Of a stretch of 64,000 bases of DNA, positions 55,734 to 64,000 are shown in pieces. Source of the DNA: Methylomicrobium agile. GTDB lineage: Bacteria > Pseudomonadota > Gammaproteobacteria > Methylococcales > Methylomonadaceae. Where the stretch lies: NCBI RefSeq assembly GCF_000733855.1, contig NZ_JPOJ01000001.1, positions 3,551,001-3,615,000 of the forward strand. The letters are read 5' to 3'. The notes below the pieces were generated by a model, which saw only the letters and a list, made by a program, of their open reading frames with translations, searched no databases and was not told the DNA's origin. How positions within the stretch are numbered: position 1 is the first letter of the stretch; every line of letters begins with the position of its first letter. The position numbers and the translations under genes are program-made.

Positions 55734-56820
55734 CGCGGCATCGATCAACTTGCTCGATTTCGACAGAAAAGGTCTTGGGGCCTTTTTTGTCGAACACGGC
55801 GAAAAGCCGTTCCGTGCGACTCAACTGTTGAAATGGATCTATCAGGAAGGCGTTGACGACTTCGAGGCGATGACCAACTTGAGCAAGCCTTTGCGCGCCT
55901 GGCTGACAGCACATTGCCGGATCGAAGCGCCCGAGATCGTGCTCGAACAGCAGGCGTCCGACGGCACCTGCAAATGGGTGCTCGAAACGCATTGCGGCAA
56001 CCGCGTCGAGACGGTCTTCATTCCGGAAGAGAGCCGCGGGACCCTGTGCGTGTCTTCGCAGATCGGCTGCGCGCTGGCCTGCTCGTTCTGTTCGACCGCA
56101 CAGCAGGGCTTCAACCGCAATCTGGCGACTTCCGAAATCATCGGCCAGGTACTGGCCGCGCAAAAACGGCTCGGTTCCGCACGCAAAATCACCAATGTCG
56201 TAATGATGGGGATGGGCGAACCGCTGCTGAATTTCGACAACGTGGTCGCCGCGATGAATCTGATGATGGACGACTTCGCATTCGGACTGTCCAAGCGGCG
56301 CGTGACGCTCAGCACTTCCGGCGTGGTGCCGGCGATGTACCGGCTGACCGAAGTCTGCGATGTGAGTCTGGCGGTTTCGCTGCATGCGGTTCGGGACGAA
56401 CTGCGCGATCAACTGGTGCCGATCAACAAGAAATATCCGTTGAGCGAACTGATGGAAGCCTGCCGCGACAATGCGAAGCTCGCGCCGCGGCGCACGATCA
56501 CGTTCGAATACGTGATGCTCGACGGCATCAACGATTCGCCGGAAGATGCGAAAGGCCTGATCGAATTGTTGTCGACGGTGCCTTCCAAACTGAATCTGAT
56601 TCCGTTCAATCCGTTCCCGAACTCGCCGTACCGCTGTTCGAGCAATAACCGGATCAATCTGTTCAAGACGATGCTGAACGAAGCCGGCATCGTGACCACG
56701 GTCAGGAAAACGCGCGGCGACGACATCGATGCGGCATGCGGTCAGTTGGTCGGCAAGGTGAAGGACAGAAGCCGCCGGCATTTGAAGTTGAAAGCCGCGG
56801 AAAATGAGCGGGCCGCTTGA
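55708..56820 (+). CDS. rlmN: 23S rRNA/tRNA adenine-C2 methyltransferase
   Basis: A radical-SAM enzyme that methylates C2 of A2503 in 23S rRNA and A37 of tRNAs. The 370-residue product, from ATG 55708, carries CALACSFC with cluster cysteines 121, 125 and 128, [13 protein letters not shown], and the methyl-carrying C-terminal Cys in DIDAACGQL. The start lies 26 bp inside ndk; longer open extensions upstream are antisense to known folds and rejected. Confidence 0.96.
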   Translation: MNSAPAPANAASINLLDFDRKGLGAFFVEHGEKPFRATQLLKWIYQEGVDDFEAMTNLSKPLRAWLTAHCRIEAPEIVLEQQASDGTCKWVLETHCGNRVETVFIPEESRGTLCVSSQIGCALACSFCSTAQQGFNRNLATSEIIGQVLAAQKRLGSARKITNVVMMGMGEPLLNFDNVVAAMNLMMDDFAFGLSKRRVTLSTSGVVPAMYRLTEVCDVSLAVSLHAVRDELRDQLVPINKKYPLSELMEACRDNAKLAPRRTITFEYVMLDGINDSPEDAKGLIELLSTVPSKLNLIPFNPFPNSPYRCSSNNRINLFKTMLNEAGIVTTVRKTRGDDIDAACGQLVGKVKDRSRRHLKLKAAENERAA

Positions 56821-56821
56821 G

Positions 56822-57583
56822 ATGAATCCGTCTATGCTCCGGATTTTGCTTTGTGGTTCGATGCTGAGCCTGAGCGCCTGTTCCTGGTTCGGCGGCAAGT
56901 CGCCCGAACGCGACTCGCAACGGGCTTCGGAAACCTATTACCAGCTCGGCATCCGGTATATGGATCTAAACAAGCTGGAAGAGGCAAGGGAAAATCTGGA
57001 GCGCGCGATCGATGAGGATTCCGATAACGCCAAGGCGCATAATGCGTTGGCTTTTCTTTACGAAAGGTTGAGGCAATATGACGAGGCGGAAGACGAATAC
57101 GAGACCGCGCTGAGCATCAAGCCCGACGATTTCGGCACCCAGAACAATCTCGGACGCTTCCGGTGCGAGCATGGGGGGGAGGCCGGGAAAGGCTTGGCGC
57201 TGCTGGCCAAGGCAGCCGACAATCCGCTGAACGATCGCCAATGGCTGGCGCTGACCAATGCCGGGCGCTGCGAGATGGCACGGGGCCGTATGGCGGAGGC
57301 GGAGACTTTTTTCAGAAAAGCACTGGACTTGAACAAAGCCTATGCGCCGGCGCTGGCCGCGATGCAGAAAATCAGTTATCAGAAAAACGATCTTTGGCCG
57401 GCGAAAGCGTTCCTGGCGCGCTACCTGAGCGTGGCTCAGCCTACGCCGGAAACCCTGTTCATCGGCTATCATACCGAGCGAGCCTTGGGTAATCGGGCGC
57501 CCGCGGAAGAATACCGCACTTTGTTGCTGGAAAAATTTCCGAGCTCCAGCGAAGCGAAAAAAATCCGGTCTGCTCAAAAATAA
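56822..57583 (+). CDS. pilW: Type IV pilus biogenesis TPR lipoprotein (PilF/PilW)
   Basis: A 253-residue lipoprotein with lipobox LSAC and tandem TPR units from about residue 35 ([19 protein letters not shown], then [20 protein letters not shown]). It is the pilotin that brings the PilQ secretin to the outer membrane. The ATG at 56822 is chosen over 56804 because it gives the cleaner signal sequence; it is one base after the rlmN stop. rodZ and ispG, usual next genes, are missing. Confidence 0.9.
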   Translation: MNPSMLRILLCGSMLSLSACSWFGGKSPERDSQRASETYYQLGIRYMDLNKLEEARENLERAIDEDSDNAKAHNALAFLYERLRQYDEAEDEYETALSIKPDDFGTQNNLGRFRCEHGGEAGKGLALLAKAADNPLNDRQWLALTNAGRCEMARGRMAEAETFFRKALDLNKAYAPALAAMQKISYQKNDLWPAKAFLARYLSVAQPTPETLFIGYHTERALGNRAPAEEYRTLLLEKFPSSSEAKKIRSAQK

Positions 57584-57597
57584 CAGACTCATCATTC

Positions 57598-58890
57598 ATG
57601 GCAAATCATATACAAGCAATCCGCGGCATGCATGACGTGCTTCCCGATCAGGCGCCGCTTTGGCAGTATGCCGAACAGGTCATCCGGGAAGTGCTGGGCG
57701 CATACGGGTACAACGAAATCCGTACGCCTATCGTTGAAAAAACCGAACTGTTCAAGCGCTCGATCGGCGAAGTGACCGATATCGTCGAGAAAGAAATGTA
57801 TACGTTCGACGACCGGAACGGCGATTCGCTGACGCTGCGCCCGGAAGGCACGGCCGGCTGCCTGCGCGCCTGCCTCGAACACGGCCTGCTGGCGAATCAG
57901 GCGCATCGCCTCTGGTACTACGGTCCGATGTACCGCCATGAGCGTCCGCAGAAGGGACGCTACCGGCAGTTTTACCAGTTGGGCGTCGAAACCTACGGGA
58001 TGGCGGGGCCGGACATCGACGCCGAACTGATCCTGATCATGCACCGCTTGTGGCAGCGGCTGGGCATTCGCGAAAAAATCCGCCTGGAGATCAACTCGCT
58101 CGGCACGATCGCGGAAAGAACTGCCTACCGGGAGAGCCTGGTCGGTTATTTCAAGACCCATCTCGATCAATTGGACGCAGACAGCCTGAGGCGGCTGGAA
58201 ACCAATCCGCTCCGGATTCTCGATACCAAAAATCCGGCGATGAAAGCCGTCGTGAGCGGCGCGCCGGCGCTGATGGATTATCTGGGCGAAGCCAGCCGCG
58301 CGCATTTCGACGGCTTCCGGCAGATTCTCGACGACCTGGGCGTCGCTTACGAAATCAACATGCGCCTGGTGCGCGGGCTCGACTATTACTGCAATACCGT
58401 GTTCGAATGGGTGACCGACGAGTTGGGCTCGCAAGGCACCGTTTGCGCCGGCGGCCGTTACGACGGCCTGATCGAGCAGTTGGGCGGCAAAGCCAGCCAT
58501 GCGGTCGGTTTTGCGATGGGGATCGAACGGGTATTGGCGCTGGTCGAATCGCTGGCGGACGTGCCGGTCTCCCGAACGGTCGATGCGTACCTGATCCGGG
58601 TAGGAGAACGGGCCGAGCGCGTCGGCATGCGGTTTGCGGAATCGCTGCGCTCCGAAGTGCCCGAATTGAAGCTCCAGGTCCATTGCGGCGGCGGCAGCTT
58701 CAAGAATCAGTTCAAGAAAGCCGATAAATCGGGCGCCGAGTTCGCGGTCATCCTCGGCGATGACGAAGTCAGCCGCGGCGAAATTGCGGTCAAGCCGCTC
58801 CGGCTCGAAAATGTGGCCGAGACGTCGCAAGCGAGCATGAGCGAACGGCAGGCGGTGGATTTTTTCCGCCAGCGCTACGGCAAGAAATAA
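57598..58890 (+). CDS. hisS: Histidyl-tRNA synthetase
   Basis: A class II synthetase of 430 residues. Motif 1 region [11 protein letters not shown], motif 2 [20 protein letters not shown], HisA-type [15 protein letters not shown] and motif 3 [14 protein letters not shown] are all present, with the anticodon-binding domain after about residue 330. It follows pilW directly (14-bp gap). Confidence 0.98.
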   Translation: MANHIQAIRGMHDVLPDQAPLWQYAEQVIREVLGAYGYNEIRTPIVEKTELFKRSIGEVTDIVEKEMYTFDDRNGDSLTLRPEGTAGCLRACLEHGLLANQAHRLWYYGPMYRHERPQKGRYRQFYQLGVETYGMAGPDIDAELILIMHRLWQRLGIREKIRLEINSLGTIAERTAYRESLVGYFKTHLDQLDADSLRRLETNPLRILDTKNPAMKAVVSGAPALMDYLGEASRAHFDGFRQILDDLGVAYEINMRLVRGLDYYCNTVFEWVTDELGSQGTVCAGGRYDGLIEQLGGKASHAVGFAMGIERVLALVESLADVPVSRTVDAYLIRVGERAERVGMRFAESLRSEVPELKLQVHCGGGSFKNQFKKADKSGAEFAVILGDDEVSRGEIAVKPLRLENVAETSQASMSERQAVDFFRQRYGKK

Positions 58891-58925
58891 CCTATTGATT
58901 ATCAAATTTTAGATCGGGAAATATT

Positions 58926-59591
58926 GTGGCAATTTACGATTCGGAAGAAGAACAGCTCGAAGCCGTGAAGGCTTGGTGGAAAGAAAACGGCATGTCGACG
59001 ATCATCGGGGTCGCGGTCGGCATTGCCTTGATCGGGGGCTGGAATTACTGGCGCTCTCATCAACAGGAACAAGCGGCACAGGCCTCCGATCTTTACAGCC
59101 AGTTGGTCAAGTCGGTCGAAGCGAACAATCCGGGCGCGGCCGAGCCGTTGGGCGAACGCCTGCAGGCTGAATTCGGCGGCACCAGCTACGCCGCTTATTC
59201 CGGCCTGCAACAAGCCAAACTGAAGGTACAGAAAGGCGATTTGGCGGGAGCGAAAGCGGTGCTGCAGGAAGTGATCGGCCAGTCGAACAAGGAACTGAGC
59301 CATATTGCCCGCCTGCGCCTGGTCCGGCTGATGCTGGCGACCGGCGAATACGAGCGGGGCCTGCAGTTGATCAATGAAGTCGATCCGGCGGTCAAAGCCG
59401 GTTTTTCGGCCAGTTACGACGAATTGGCCGGCGATTTGTATGTGGCGATGGACCGTATCGATGAGGCGCGTACCGCTTATCAGAATGCGTTGAGCGGCGG
59501 AGATCAATCGCCCTTGTTGAAGATCAAGCTTGACGATTTGACCGCTCCGGAACCCGTTCCTGTCGCACAGCCGGCAAAAGATTCCAAATAA
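58926..59591 (+). CDS. yfgM: YfgM-type TPR membrane protein
   Basis: A 221-residue, single-pass membrane protein beginning with GTG at 58926 (MAIYDSEEEQLEAVKAWWKE). The helix STIIGVAVGIALIGGWNYW is followed by periplasmic TPR-like repeats. YfgM associates with SecYEG and PpiD and chaperones exported proteins. Its stop TAATG shares one base with the bamB start. Confidence 0.93.
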   Translation: MAIYDSEEEQLEAVKAWWKENGMSTIIGVAVGIALIGGWNYWRSHQQEQAAQASDLYSQLVKSVEANNPGAAEPLGERLQAEFGGTSYAAYSGLQQAKLKVQKGDLAGAKAVLQEVIGQSNKELSHIARLRLVRLMLATGEYERGLQLINEVDPAVKAGFSASYDELAGDLYVAMDRIDEARTAYQNALSGGDQSPLLKIKLDDLTAPEPVPVAQPAKDSK

Positions 59592-60778
59592 TGTGTTTTA
59601 TTTGGGCTTTATTGATCGCAATCGGTTTGAGTGGCTGCGCCTCGATGGAGTCCGCGGGCGAAGCCTTGGAAGGAATCAAGGATTATTTTCTGGGAGGCGA
59701 GGATAATGCCGAGCCTCCGGCTCCGCTGGTCGAATACACTCCGGAAAAAAATATCGAGATTCTCTGGAAGGAATCGGTCGGCGACGGTGCCGGCGAGAAG
59801 TCGCTGAAGCTCGTTCCTGCGGTGGGTGGCGGAAAAGTGGTCGCCGCCGATATCGAGGGGTTGGTCGAGGCGCATCGTCAGACCGATGGCGAGCGGGTTT
59901 GGGAAGCGGAAACCGAATACCATTTTTCCGGCGGACCCCATATCGGTGACGGCACCGTCATATTGGGAACTTCCGATGCCGAAGTCGTCGCGCTGAAGCT
60001 CGACAACGGCGAAAAGCTGTGGGCCGCTTCGGTTCCGGGCGAGGTTTTATCCGTTCCGGCCGTTGCGCGGGGGGCAGTGATCGTGCGCTGCACGGACGGT
60101 TCGATCACTGCGCTGAACGAAAAAACCGGTGCAAAGATGTGGAGCTACGAACGCAGCGTGCCGACATTGAGCGTCCGCGGCACCGGCGCGCCGATCGTGG
60201 TCGAGGATAATGTCGTTTTCGGTGAGGACAACGGCAAGTTGATCGCGCTGGCCTTGACTGACGGCAAGTTCTCCTGGGAAGCCAGCATTGCGATGGCGAA
60301 GGGCCGCTCCGAAATCGAACGGCTGGTCGACCTCGACGTCGATCCCGTTGCCGAAGGCGGCGTCATCTATATCGCCAGTTATCAGGGCGGTGTCGGTGCG
60401 GTAGCCGAGCTGGACGGTTATCTGCTCTGGCGTAACGAACAGTTGTCTTCGAGTTCCGGCCTGAGCATTTCGGACCGCCGTTTGTTTCTGACCGACTCCG
60501 ACAGCAACGTGCTGCAATTGGACGATCGTTCCGGAGTTGCATTATGGAAGCAGAAGGAATTGCAGTACCGGAAGCTGACTGCACCGGCGGCGTTCGATGA
60601 TTACGTCGCCGTCGGCGATCTGGAAGGTTATGTGCATTTCCTGTCCAACAGCGATGGCAGGCAAATGGGGCGGGTTCGAGTCACCGGCGGACCGATCGAC
60701 GCCCGGCCGGTGGTTGCGGACGATACCGTATTCGTTTATGCCAGAGACGGCACATTGGCCGCGTTGAAGGTTCGCTGA
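59591..60778 (+). CDS. bamB: Outer-membrane assembly lipoprotein BamB
   Basis: A 395-residue lipoprotein with lipobox LSGC and an eight-bladed beta-propeller of PQQ-like repeats, such as GLVEAHRQTDGERVWEAE and SDAEVVALKLDNGEKLWAA. It is a scaffold of the BAM complex that inserts outer-membrane proteins. Next to yfgM and der, as is standard. Confidence 0.96.
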   Translation: MCFIWALLIAIGLSGCASMESAGEALEGIKDYFLGGEDNAEPPAPLVEYTPEKNIEILWKESVGDGAGEKSLKLVPAVGGGKVVAADIEGLVEAHRQTDGERVWEAETEYHFSGGPHIGDGTVILGTSDAEVVALKLDNGEKLWAASVPGEVLSVPAVARGAVIVRCTDGSITALNEKTGAKMWSYERSVPTLSVRGTGAPIVVEDNVVFGEDNGKLIALALTDGKFSWEASIAMAKGRSEIERLVDLDVDPVAEGGVIYIASYQGGVGAVAELDGYLLWRNEQLSSSSGLSISDRRLFLTDSDSNVLQLDDRSGVALWKQKELQYRKLTAPAAFDDYVAVGDLEGYVHFLSNSDGRQMGRVRVTGGPIDARPVVADDTVFVYARDGTLAALKVR

Positions 60779-60783
60779 CCTAC

Positions 60784-60906
60784 GTAGGGTACGCTCGACT
60801 GCAGGGATGCAGGAGGTAGGGCAACGCAGGGAGCGGTTGCCGAGTGCGTACCTTTTGGGAATTTGATTTATGATGTTCCGTATAAGGTACGCGCAGCGTA
60901 CCCTAC
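60784..60906. repeat. REPIN whose left arm is split by a 48-bp insertion
   Basis: The right arm (60886-60906) matches the element at 55207-55227 except for one base. The left arm is present in two pieces: GTAGGGTACGCT (60784-60795) and GTGCGTACC (60844-60852). Joined, these equal the intact arm at 55152-55172 exactly. The 48 bp between them contain two hairpins, CTGCA/TGCAG and GGCAAC/GTTGCC. Confidence 0.85.
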
Positions 60907-61028
60907 GGCAACCTTATTCCAGAAAAGATATGGCCTGTCTGGCGGATGCGCTGCGCTTATCCGCTCTGCGATGCGGTATTCCCGTTCGGCCTTCCATCAC
61001 GCTTCAATAACTTACCCTTTTCAATACT

Positions 61029-62423
61029 ATGCTACCCGTTATCGCCCTGGTCGGTCGGCCGAACGTCGGCAAATCGACCTTATTCAATTATCTGACCCGC
61101 ACCCGAGAGGCGCTGGTTGCCGATTATCCGGGACTGACCCGCGATCGCCAGTACGGCCGCGTTCGGTACGGCGATATGGCCTGTCTTGTCGTTGATACGG
61201 GCGGTATTGCGGACGATGCGGAAGGTATCGACAGTTTTTCCGGAAAGCAGGTCCGGATTGCGCTGGAAGAAGCCGATGTGGTGTTTTTTCTGGTCGATGC
61301 CCGGGAGGGACTCAGCGCGTCGGATGAAGTGATCGCGAAGGATTTGCGCAAGCTCGGCAAACCGATCGTGCTGGTCGTGAACAAGATCGACGGTATCGAT
61401 GCGCACACGGTTGCCGCGGATTTTCATGCGCTGGCGCTGGGCGAACCCGTCTATATCGCGGCCGCGCACGGGCGCGGGGTCGCCGATCTGCTGGCGGGCT
61501 CCCGTCATCTGCTGCCGTCCGTTCAGGAGGAGCCCGAAGCGGGGCCGAAAGGAATCAGCATTGCAGTCGTCGGCCGGCCGAACGTCGGCAAATCGACTTT
61601 GGTCAACCGACTGCTCGGAGAAGAGCGCGTCGTGGTATTCGACGAACCCGGCACGACCCGCGACAGCATCTATATTCCGTTCGAACGGGGCGGCAAGCGC
61701 TTCACGTTGATCGACACCGCCGGCATGCGGCGCCGGGCAAGGATTGCGGAAACGATCGAAAAATTCAGCGTGATCAAATCGCTGCAGGCAATCGAGAAAT
61801 CGAACGTGGTGATCTACCTGATCGATGCCAGCGAAGGGGTGACCGATCAGGATGCGCATCTTTTGGGGCTGGTGCTGGAGACCGGTAAGGCGCTGATCAT
61901 CGGTTTGAACAAATGGGACGGCCTTTCGGTAGAACAGAAAGAGATGGTCAGGCGGCAGCTCGACCTCAAACTGTCGTTCGTCGATTTCGCCGAAAAACAC
62001 CCGATCTCGGCACTGCACGGCAGCGGCGTAGGCAAACTGTTCGACGTGGTGCACAGTCTTTATCAAGCCGCGATGGTCGACCTGTCGACGCCGCTGTTGA
62101 CCCGGCTGCTGAAAGAAGCGACCGACGCGCATCAGCCGCCGATGGTGAACAATCGGCGCATCAAGCTCAAATATGCGCACCAGGGTGGACGCAACCCGCC
62201 GGTCGTGGTGATTCACGGGATTCAGACCGATGCCCTGCCGAATGCGTACAAACGCTTTTTGATGAACTATTTGCGCGAACGCCTGCAGTTGAAAGGCACG
62301 CCGATCCGGCTCGAATTCAGATCGCCGGCGAACCCGTTCCAGGGCCAGAAAAACAAACTGAGCGATCGTCAACTGGAAAAACGCAAGCGCCTGGTCAGGC
62401 ACCGTAAAAGCGAAAAAAAGTAG
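61029..62423 (+). CDS. der: Ribosome-assembly GTPase Der
   Basis: A 464-residue double GTPase needed for 50S subunit maturation. P-loop GRPNVGKST occurs twice (about residues 8-16 and 183-191), each followed by DTGG/DTAG and NKID or NKWD, and ends with the KH-like domain (residues ~355-440). Complete and standard in length. Confidence 0.98.
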   Translation: MLPVIALVGRPNVGKSTLFNYLTRTREALVADYPGLTRDRQYGRVRYGDMACLVVDTGGIADDAEGIDSFSGKQVRIALEEADVVFFLVDAREGLSASDEVIAKDLRKLGKPIVLVVNKIDGIDAHTVAADFHALALGEPVYIAAAHGRGVADLLAGSRHLLPSVQEEPEAGPKGISIAVVGRPNVGKSTLVNRLLGEERVVVFDEPGTTRDSIYIPFERGGKRFTLIDTAGMRRRARIAETIEKFSVIKSLQAIEKSNVVIYLIDASEGVTDQDAHLLGLVLETGKALIIGLNKWDGLSVEQKEMVRRQLDLKLSFVDFAEKHPISALHGSGVGKLFDVVHSLYQAAMVDLSTPLLTRLLKEATDAHQPPMVNNRRIKLKYAHQGGRNPPVVVIHGIQTDALPNAYKRFLMNYLRERLQLKGTPIRLEFRSPANPFQGQKNKLSDRQLEKRKRLVRHRKSEKK

Positions 62424-62639
62424 GCGAGATAGAAGATCCGCTGCCGTAAAGTGCAGGGGATTTCTCTCCCTGAAGAGGCAATGTCGTTGGGGTGAAAAAC
62501 CGAAAGGCTAAGATAGGAGACGGTGTTCCGCCGCGACCGAAACCTCAAGTCGCGGAGGAGGCATCGCTCCTGCAGCCAATTTTCATGGTCGGGGCAAGGG
62601 AAGCGGCTTCATGTTTGTTAAGTCGGGAAGTTTTGTTTG
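62424..62639. other. Region after der
   Basis: No supported gene. CCGCGAC (62531-62537) and GTCGCGG (62549-62555) form a 7-bp hairpin. An open frame from 62492 runs on into the C/G-run repeat and has no ribosome-binding site or family resemblance. Confidence 0.4.
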
Positions 62640-62846
62640 AAAATCCCCCCCTAACCCCCCTTTCTCAAAGGGGGGGGAATGATACGCTTCCACCCTTTGA
62701 AAAAGGGAGACGATACGCTTTCCCTGTTTTCAAAGGGGAGACGATACGCTTCTCCCTTCTTCAAATAAAGGCGATACGCCTCCCCCGTTTTCAACGGGAG
62801 GACGGTATACTTCCCCCTTTGAAAAAGGGGGATCGAGGGGGATTTT
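62640..62846. repeat. 207-bp element of five ~31-bp tandem units with inverted C/G-run ends
   Basis: Ends are AAAATCCCCC (62640-62649) and GGGGGATTTT (62837-62846), an inverted pair. In between, GATACG-type hexamers recur at 62681, 62712, 62743, 62773 and 62804 (the last is GGTATA), a period of 30-31 bp. Each unit is a small hairpin with pyrimidine then purine runs. No spacer sequences separate units. Confidence 0.8.
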
Positions 62847-62977
62847 ATAAAAGTTATCTTCCTTAACCTAACAGCCATGAAAACGGTTTATCGCCCTCTT
62901 TCGGATAAAAAATGTATTTCATGATAACGGCATCGCTTCATTCCTAAGTCTTAACTTATCAGAAACCATCGAACATT

Positions 62978-63508
62978 ATGGCAACCCTCGCATTTCAAGG
63001 CAAACCTGTACATACGTGCGGCGAACTTCCCGCTGTGGGCGGCAAGGCGCCCGATTTTTCATTGGTGAACGGCAAATTGAAGGATGTCGGACTGGCGAAT
63101 TTCGCCGGCAAGCGAAAGGTTCTGTATATCGTACCGAGCCTGGATACGCCCACCTGCGCGATCTCGACCCGCAAATTCAACCAGAAAGCCTCCAACCTTC
63201 CGAATACGGTGGTGCTGGTGATTTCCGCCGATCTGCCGTTCGCGCAATGCCGATTTTGCGAAACCGAAGGGCTCAAAAATGTGATTCCTTTATCGACCTT
63301 CCGTTCGAGTTTTGCGGACGATTACGGGATCAAGCTGACCGACAGCCTTTTGGCGGGACTGACCGCCAGAGCCGTGATGATTCTCGACGAGAGCGATCGG
63401 GTGATATACAGCCAACTGGTGGACGAACTGGCCAGCGAGCCCGATTATGAGAGCGCTCTCGCCGCGCTTGCCGTTCAGAATCCAAATCAGCGGTCATTAT
63501 CAGAATAA
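62978..63508 (+). CDS. tpx: Thiol peroxidase
   Basis: An atypical 2-Cys peroxiredoxin that reduces lipid hydroperoxides using thioredoxin. The peroxidatic Cys60 is in [15 protein letters not shown], and the resolving Cys94 is in [11 protein letters not shown]. At 176 residues it is slightly longer than the usual ~167, due to the C-terminal tail. An extra cysteine (Cys91) lies near the resolving one. Confidence 0.96.
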   Translation: MATLAFQGKPVHTCGELPAVGGKAPDFSLVNGKLKDVGLANFAGKRKVLYIVPSLDTPTCAISTRKFNQKASNLPNTVVLVISADLPFAQCRFCETEGLKNVIPLSTFRSSFADDYGIKLTDSLLAGLTARAVMILDESDRVIYSQLVDELASEPDYESALAALAVQNPNQRSLSE

Positions 63509-63669
63509 CGGACAGATTGCATATCTGGCGAGTCAAGGCTTTACCGCCTTCCGGATCGGCGGCCATGCCGGGATACGGGATATGTCAAACTGATGTAGAT
63601 GGCTATGCCCTTTGAGAGGAATGTAAAACTGTTCCAGACAAATCCTCCCGGAATGACGAATTTCTTGCC

Positions 63670-64000
63670 TCAAGTCAACGGCTTGCTTGCGATCGCATAA
63701 ATCACATTCGCTTCAATTTCGCTGACCGACTTCGTTTCCAGTCCCGCCAGATTGGCTTGCTTCACCCGCCGTAACTGGTCCGGCTCCAGTTGATCGAGCG
63801 TTCCCCGGTAGCCGCTGCCCATCGCCAGAGCCCACCAGTCCTCGGGACTCGATAACGGATGCACGGCTGGTTCGGCAACGACATCGACAGTGTGCAGTCC
63901 GGCTTCGGCAAGCATTGTGCAGAGCCCTTCGGGACTGGAAATGCGGTCCCAGGGATTGAATCCCTTGCACAGTCCGGGGCGTTCCGCCTGTACGGCCTGC
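63670..64000 (-). CDS. SAM-dependent methyltransferase, C-terminal part (cut by window end)
   Basis: A minus-strand frame with stop at 63670-63672 that runs off the right edge, so only the last 109 or so residues are seen. They read GFNPWDRISSPEGLCTMLAE, then SSPEDWWALAMGSGYRGTLD, a typical class I methyltransferase C-terminal pattern. An in-frame ATG at 63915 is internal. SAM-binding motif I lies beyond the window, so substrate is unknown. Confidence 0.75.
   Translation of the reverse strand, partial: QAVQAERPGLCKGFNPWDRISSPEGLCTMLAEAGLHTVDVVAEPAVHPLSSPEDWWALAMGSGYRGTLDQLEPDQLRRVKQANLAGLETKSVSEIEANVIYAIASKPLT

Noticed and set aside
62640-62846. CRISPR array
   Set aside because: The units are contiguous and degenerate with no spacers and no cas genes.
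62492-62866. 124-codon plus-strand frame through the tandem repeat
   Set aside because: Its sequence is a read-through of the hairpin units, so the frame is an artefact.

Overview
The window looks like a chromosomal segment of a gammaproteobacterium. The evidence is fabA-fabB, tgt-yajC-secD-secF and ndk-rlmN-pilW-hisS-yfgM-bamB-der, all in recognisable gammaproteobacterial order. The moderately GC-rich base composition, the lone glgC and the style of the REP-type repeats would suit a methanotroph of the Methylococcales. That placement is an impression: no methane- or methanol-oxidation gene lies in the window. I see no rRNA, tRNA, CRISPR array, prophage or intact insertion sequence.

Layout. 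1-13.5 kb: edge of a possible DUF883 gene, a CBS-domain protein, a candidate structured RNA with a 43-residue membrane ORF, glgC, a lipoprotein, two overlapping GTPase genes, a MgtC/SapB-DUF4010 membrane protein, a LOG-family protein, peptide deformylase, polyphosphate kinase, a methyltransferase and an ACC deaminase/D-cysteine desulfhydrase-like enzyme. 13.5-26.4 kb: an orphan SLATT/DUF4231 membrane protein, RNase AM, an ABC exporter, Slt transglycosylase, fabA-fabB, ttcA between two inverted copies of one repeat, and a 1,411-residue SNF2 ATPase. 27.3-29.2 kb: LysR regulator, methyltransferase and rhodanese joined by ATGA stop/start overlaps.

29.4-50.1 kb holds the most distinctive region: 18 genes in one direction, many overlapping by 4 bp, forming a surface-polysaccharide locus. 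They encode PAPS synthesis (CysC), PAP removal (CysQ), two sulfotransferases, a Wzx-type flippase, glycosyltransferases, an O-acyltransferase with an SGNH domain, a sugar aminotransferase and an ATP-grasp/HAD fusion. Nucleotide-sugar genes point to a UDP-L-QuiNAc/L-RhaNAc (or L-FucNAc) branch and a D-QuiNAc/D-FucNAc branch (WbpV-, WbpL- and WbpM-like). Together they suggest a sulfated, amino-sugar-rich O-antigen or exopolysaccharide whose sulfate-donor cycle is encoded in the same operon. No Wzy polymerase, Wzz/Wzc or export gene is present.

50.7-64 kb returns to housekeeping: tgt, yajC, secD, secF, ndk, rlmN, pilW, hisS, yfgM, bamB, der, tpx and the end of a methyltransferase. Intergenic gaps carry GTAG-type inverted repeats (one split by a 48-bp insertion) and a 207-bp element of 31-bp tandem units. 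Two candidate non-coding RNAs with intrinsic terminators were found by eye, at 1146-1227 and about 29379-29481.
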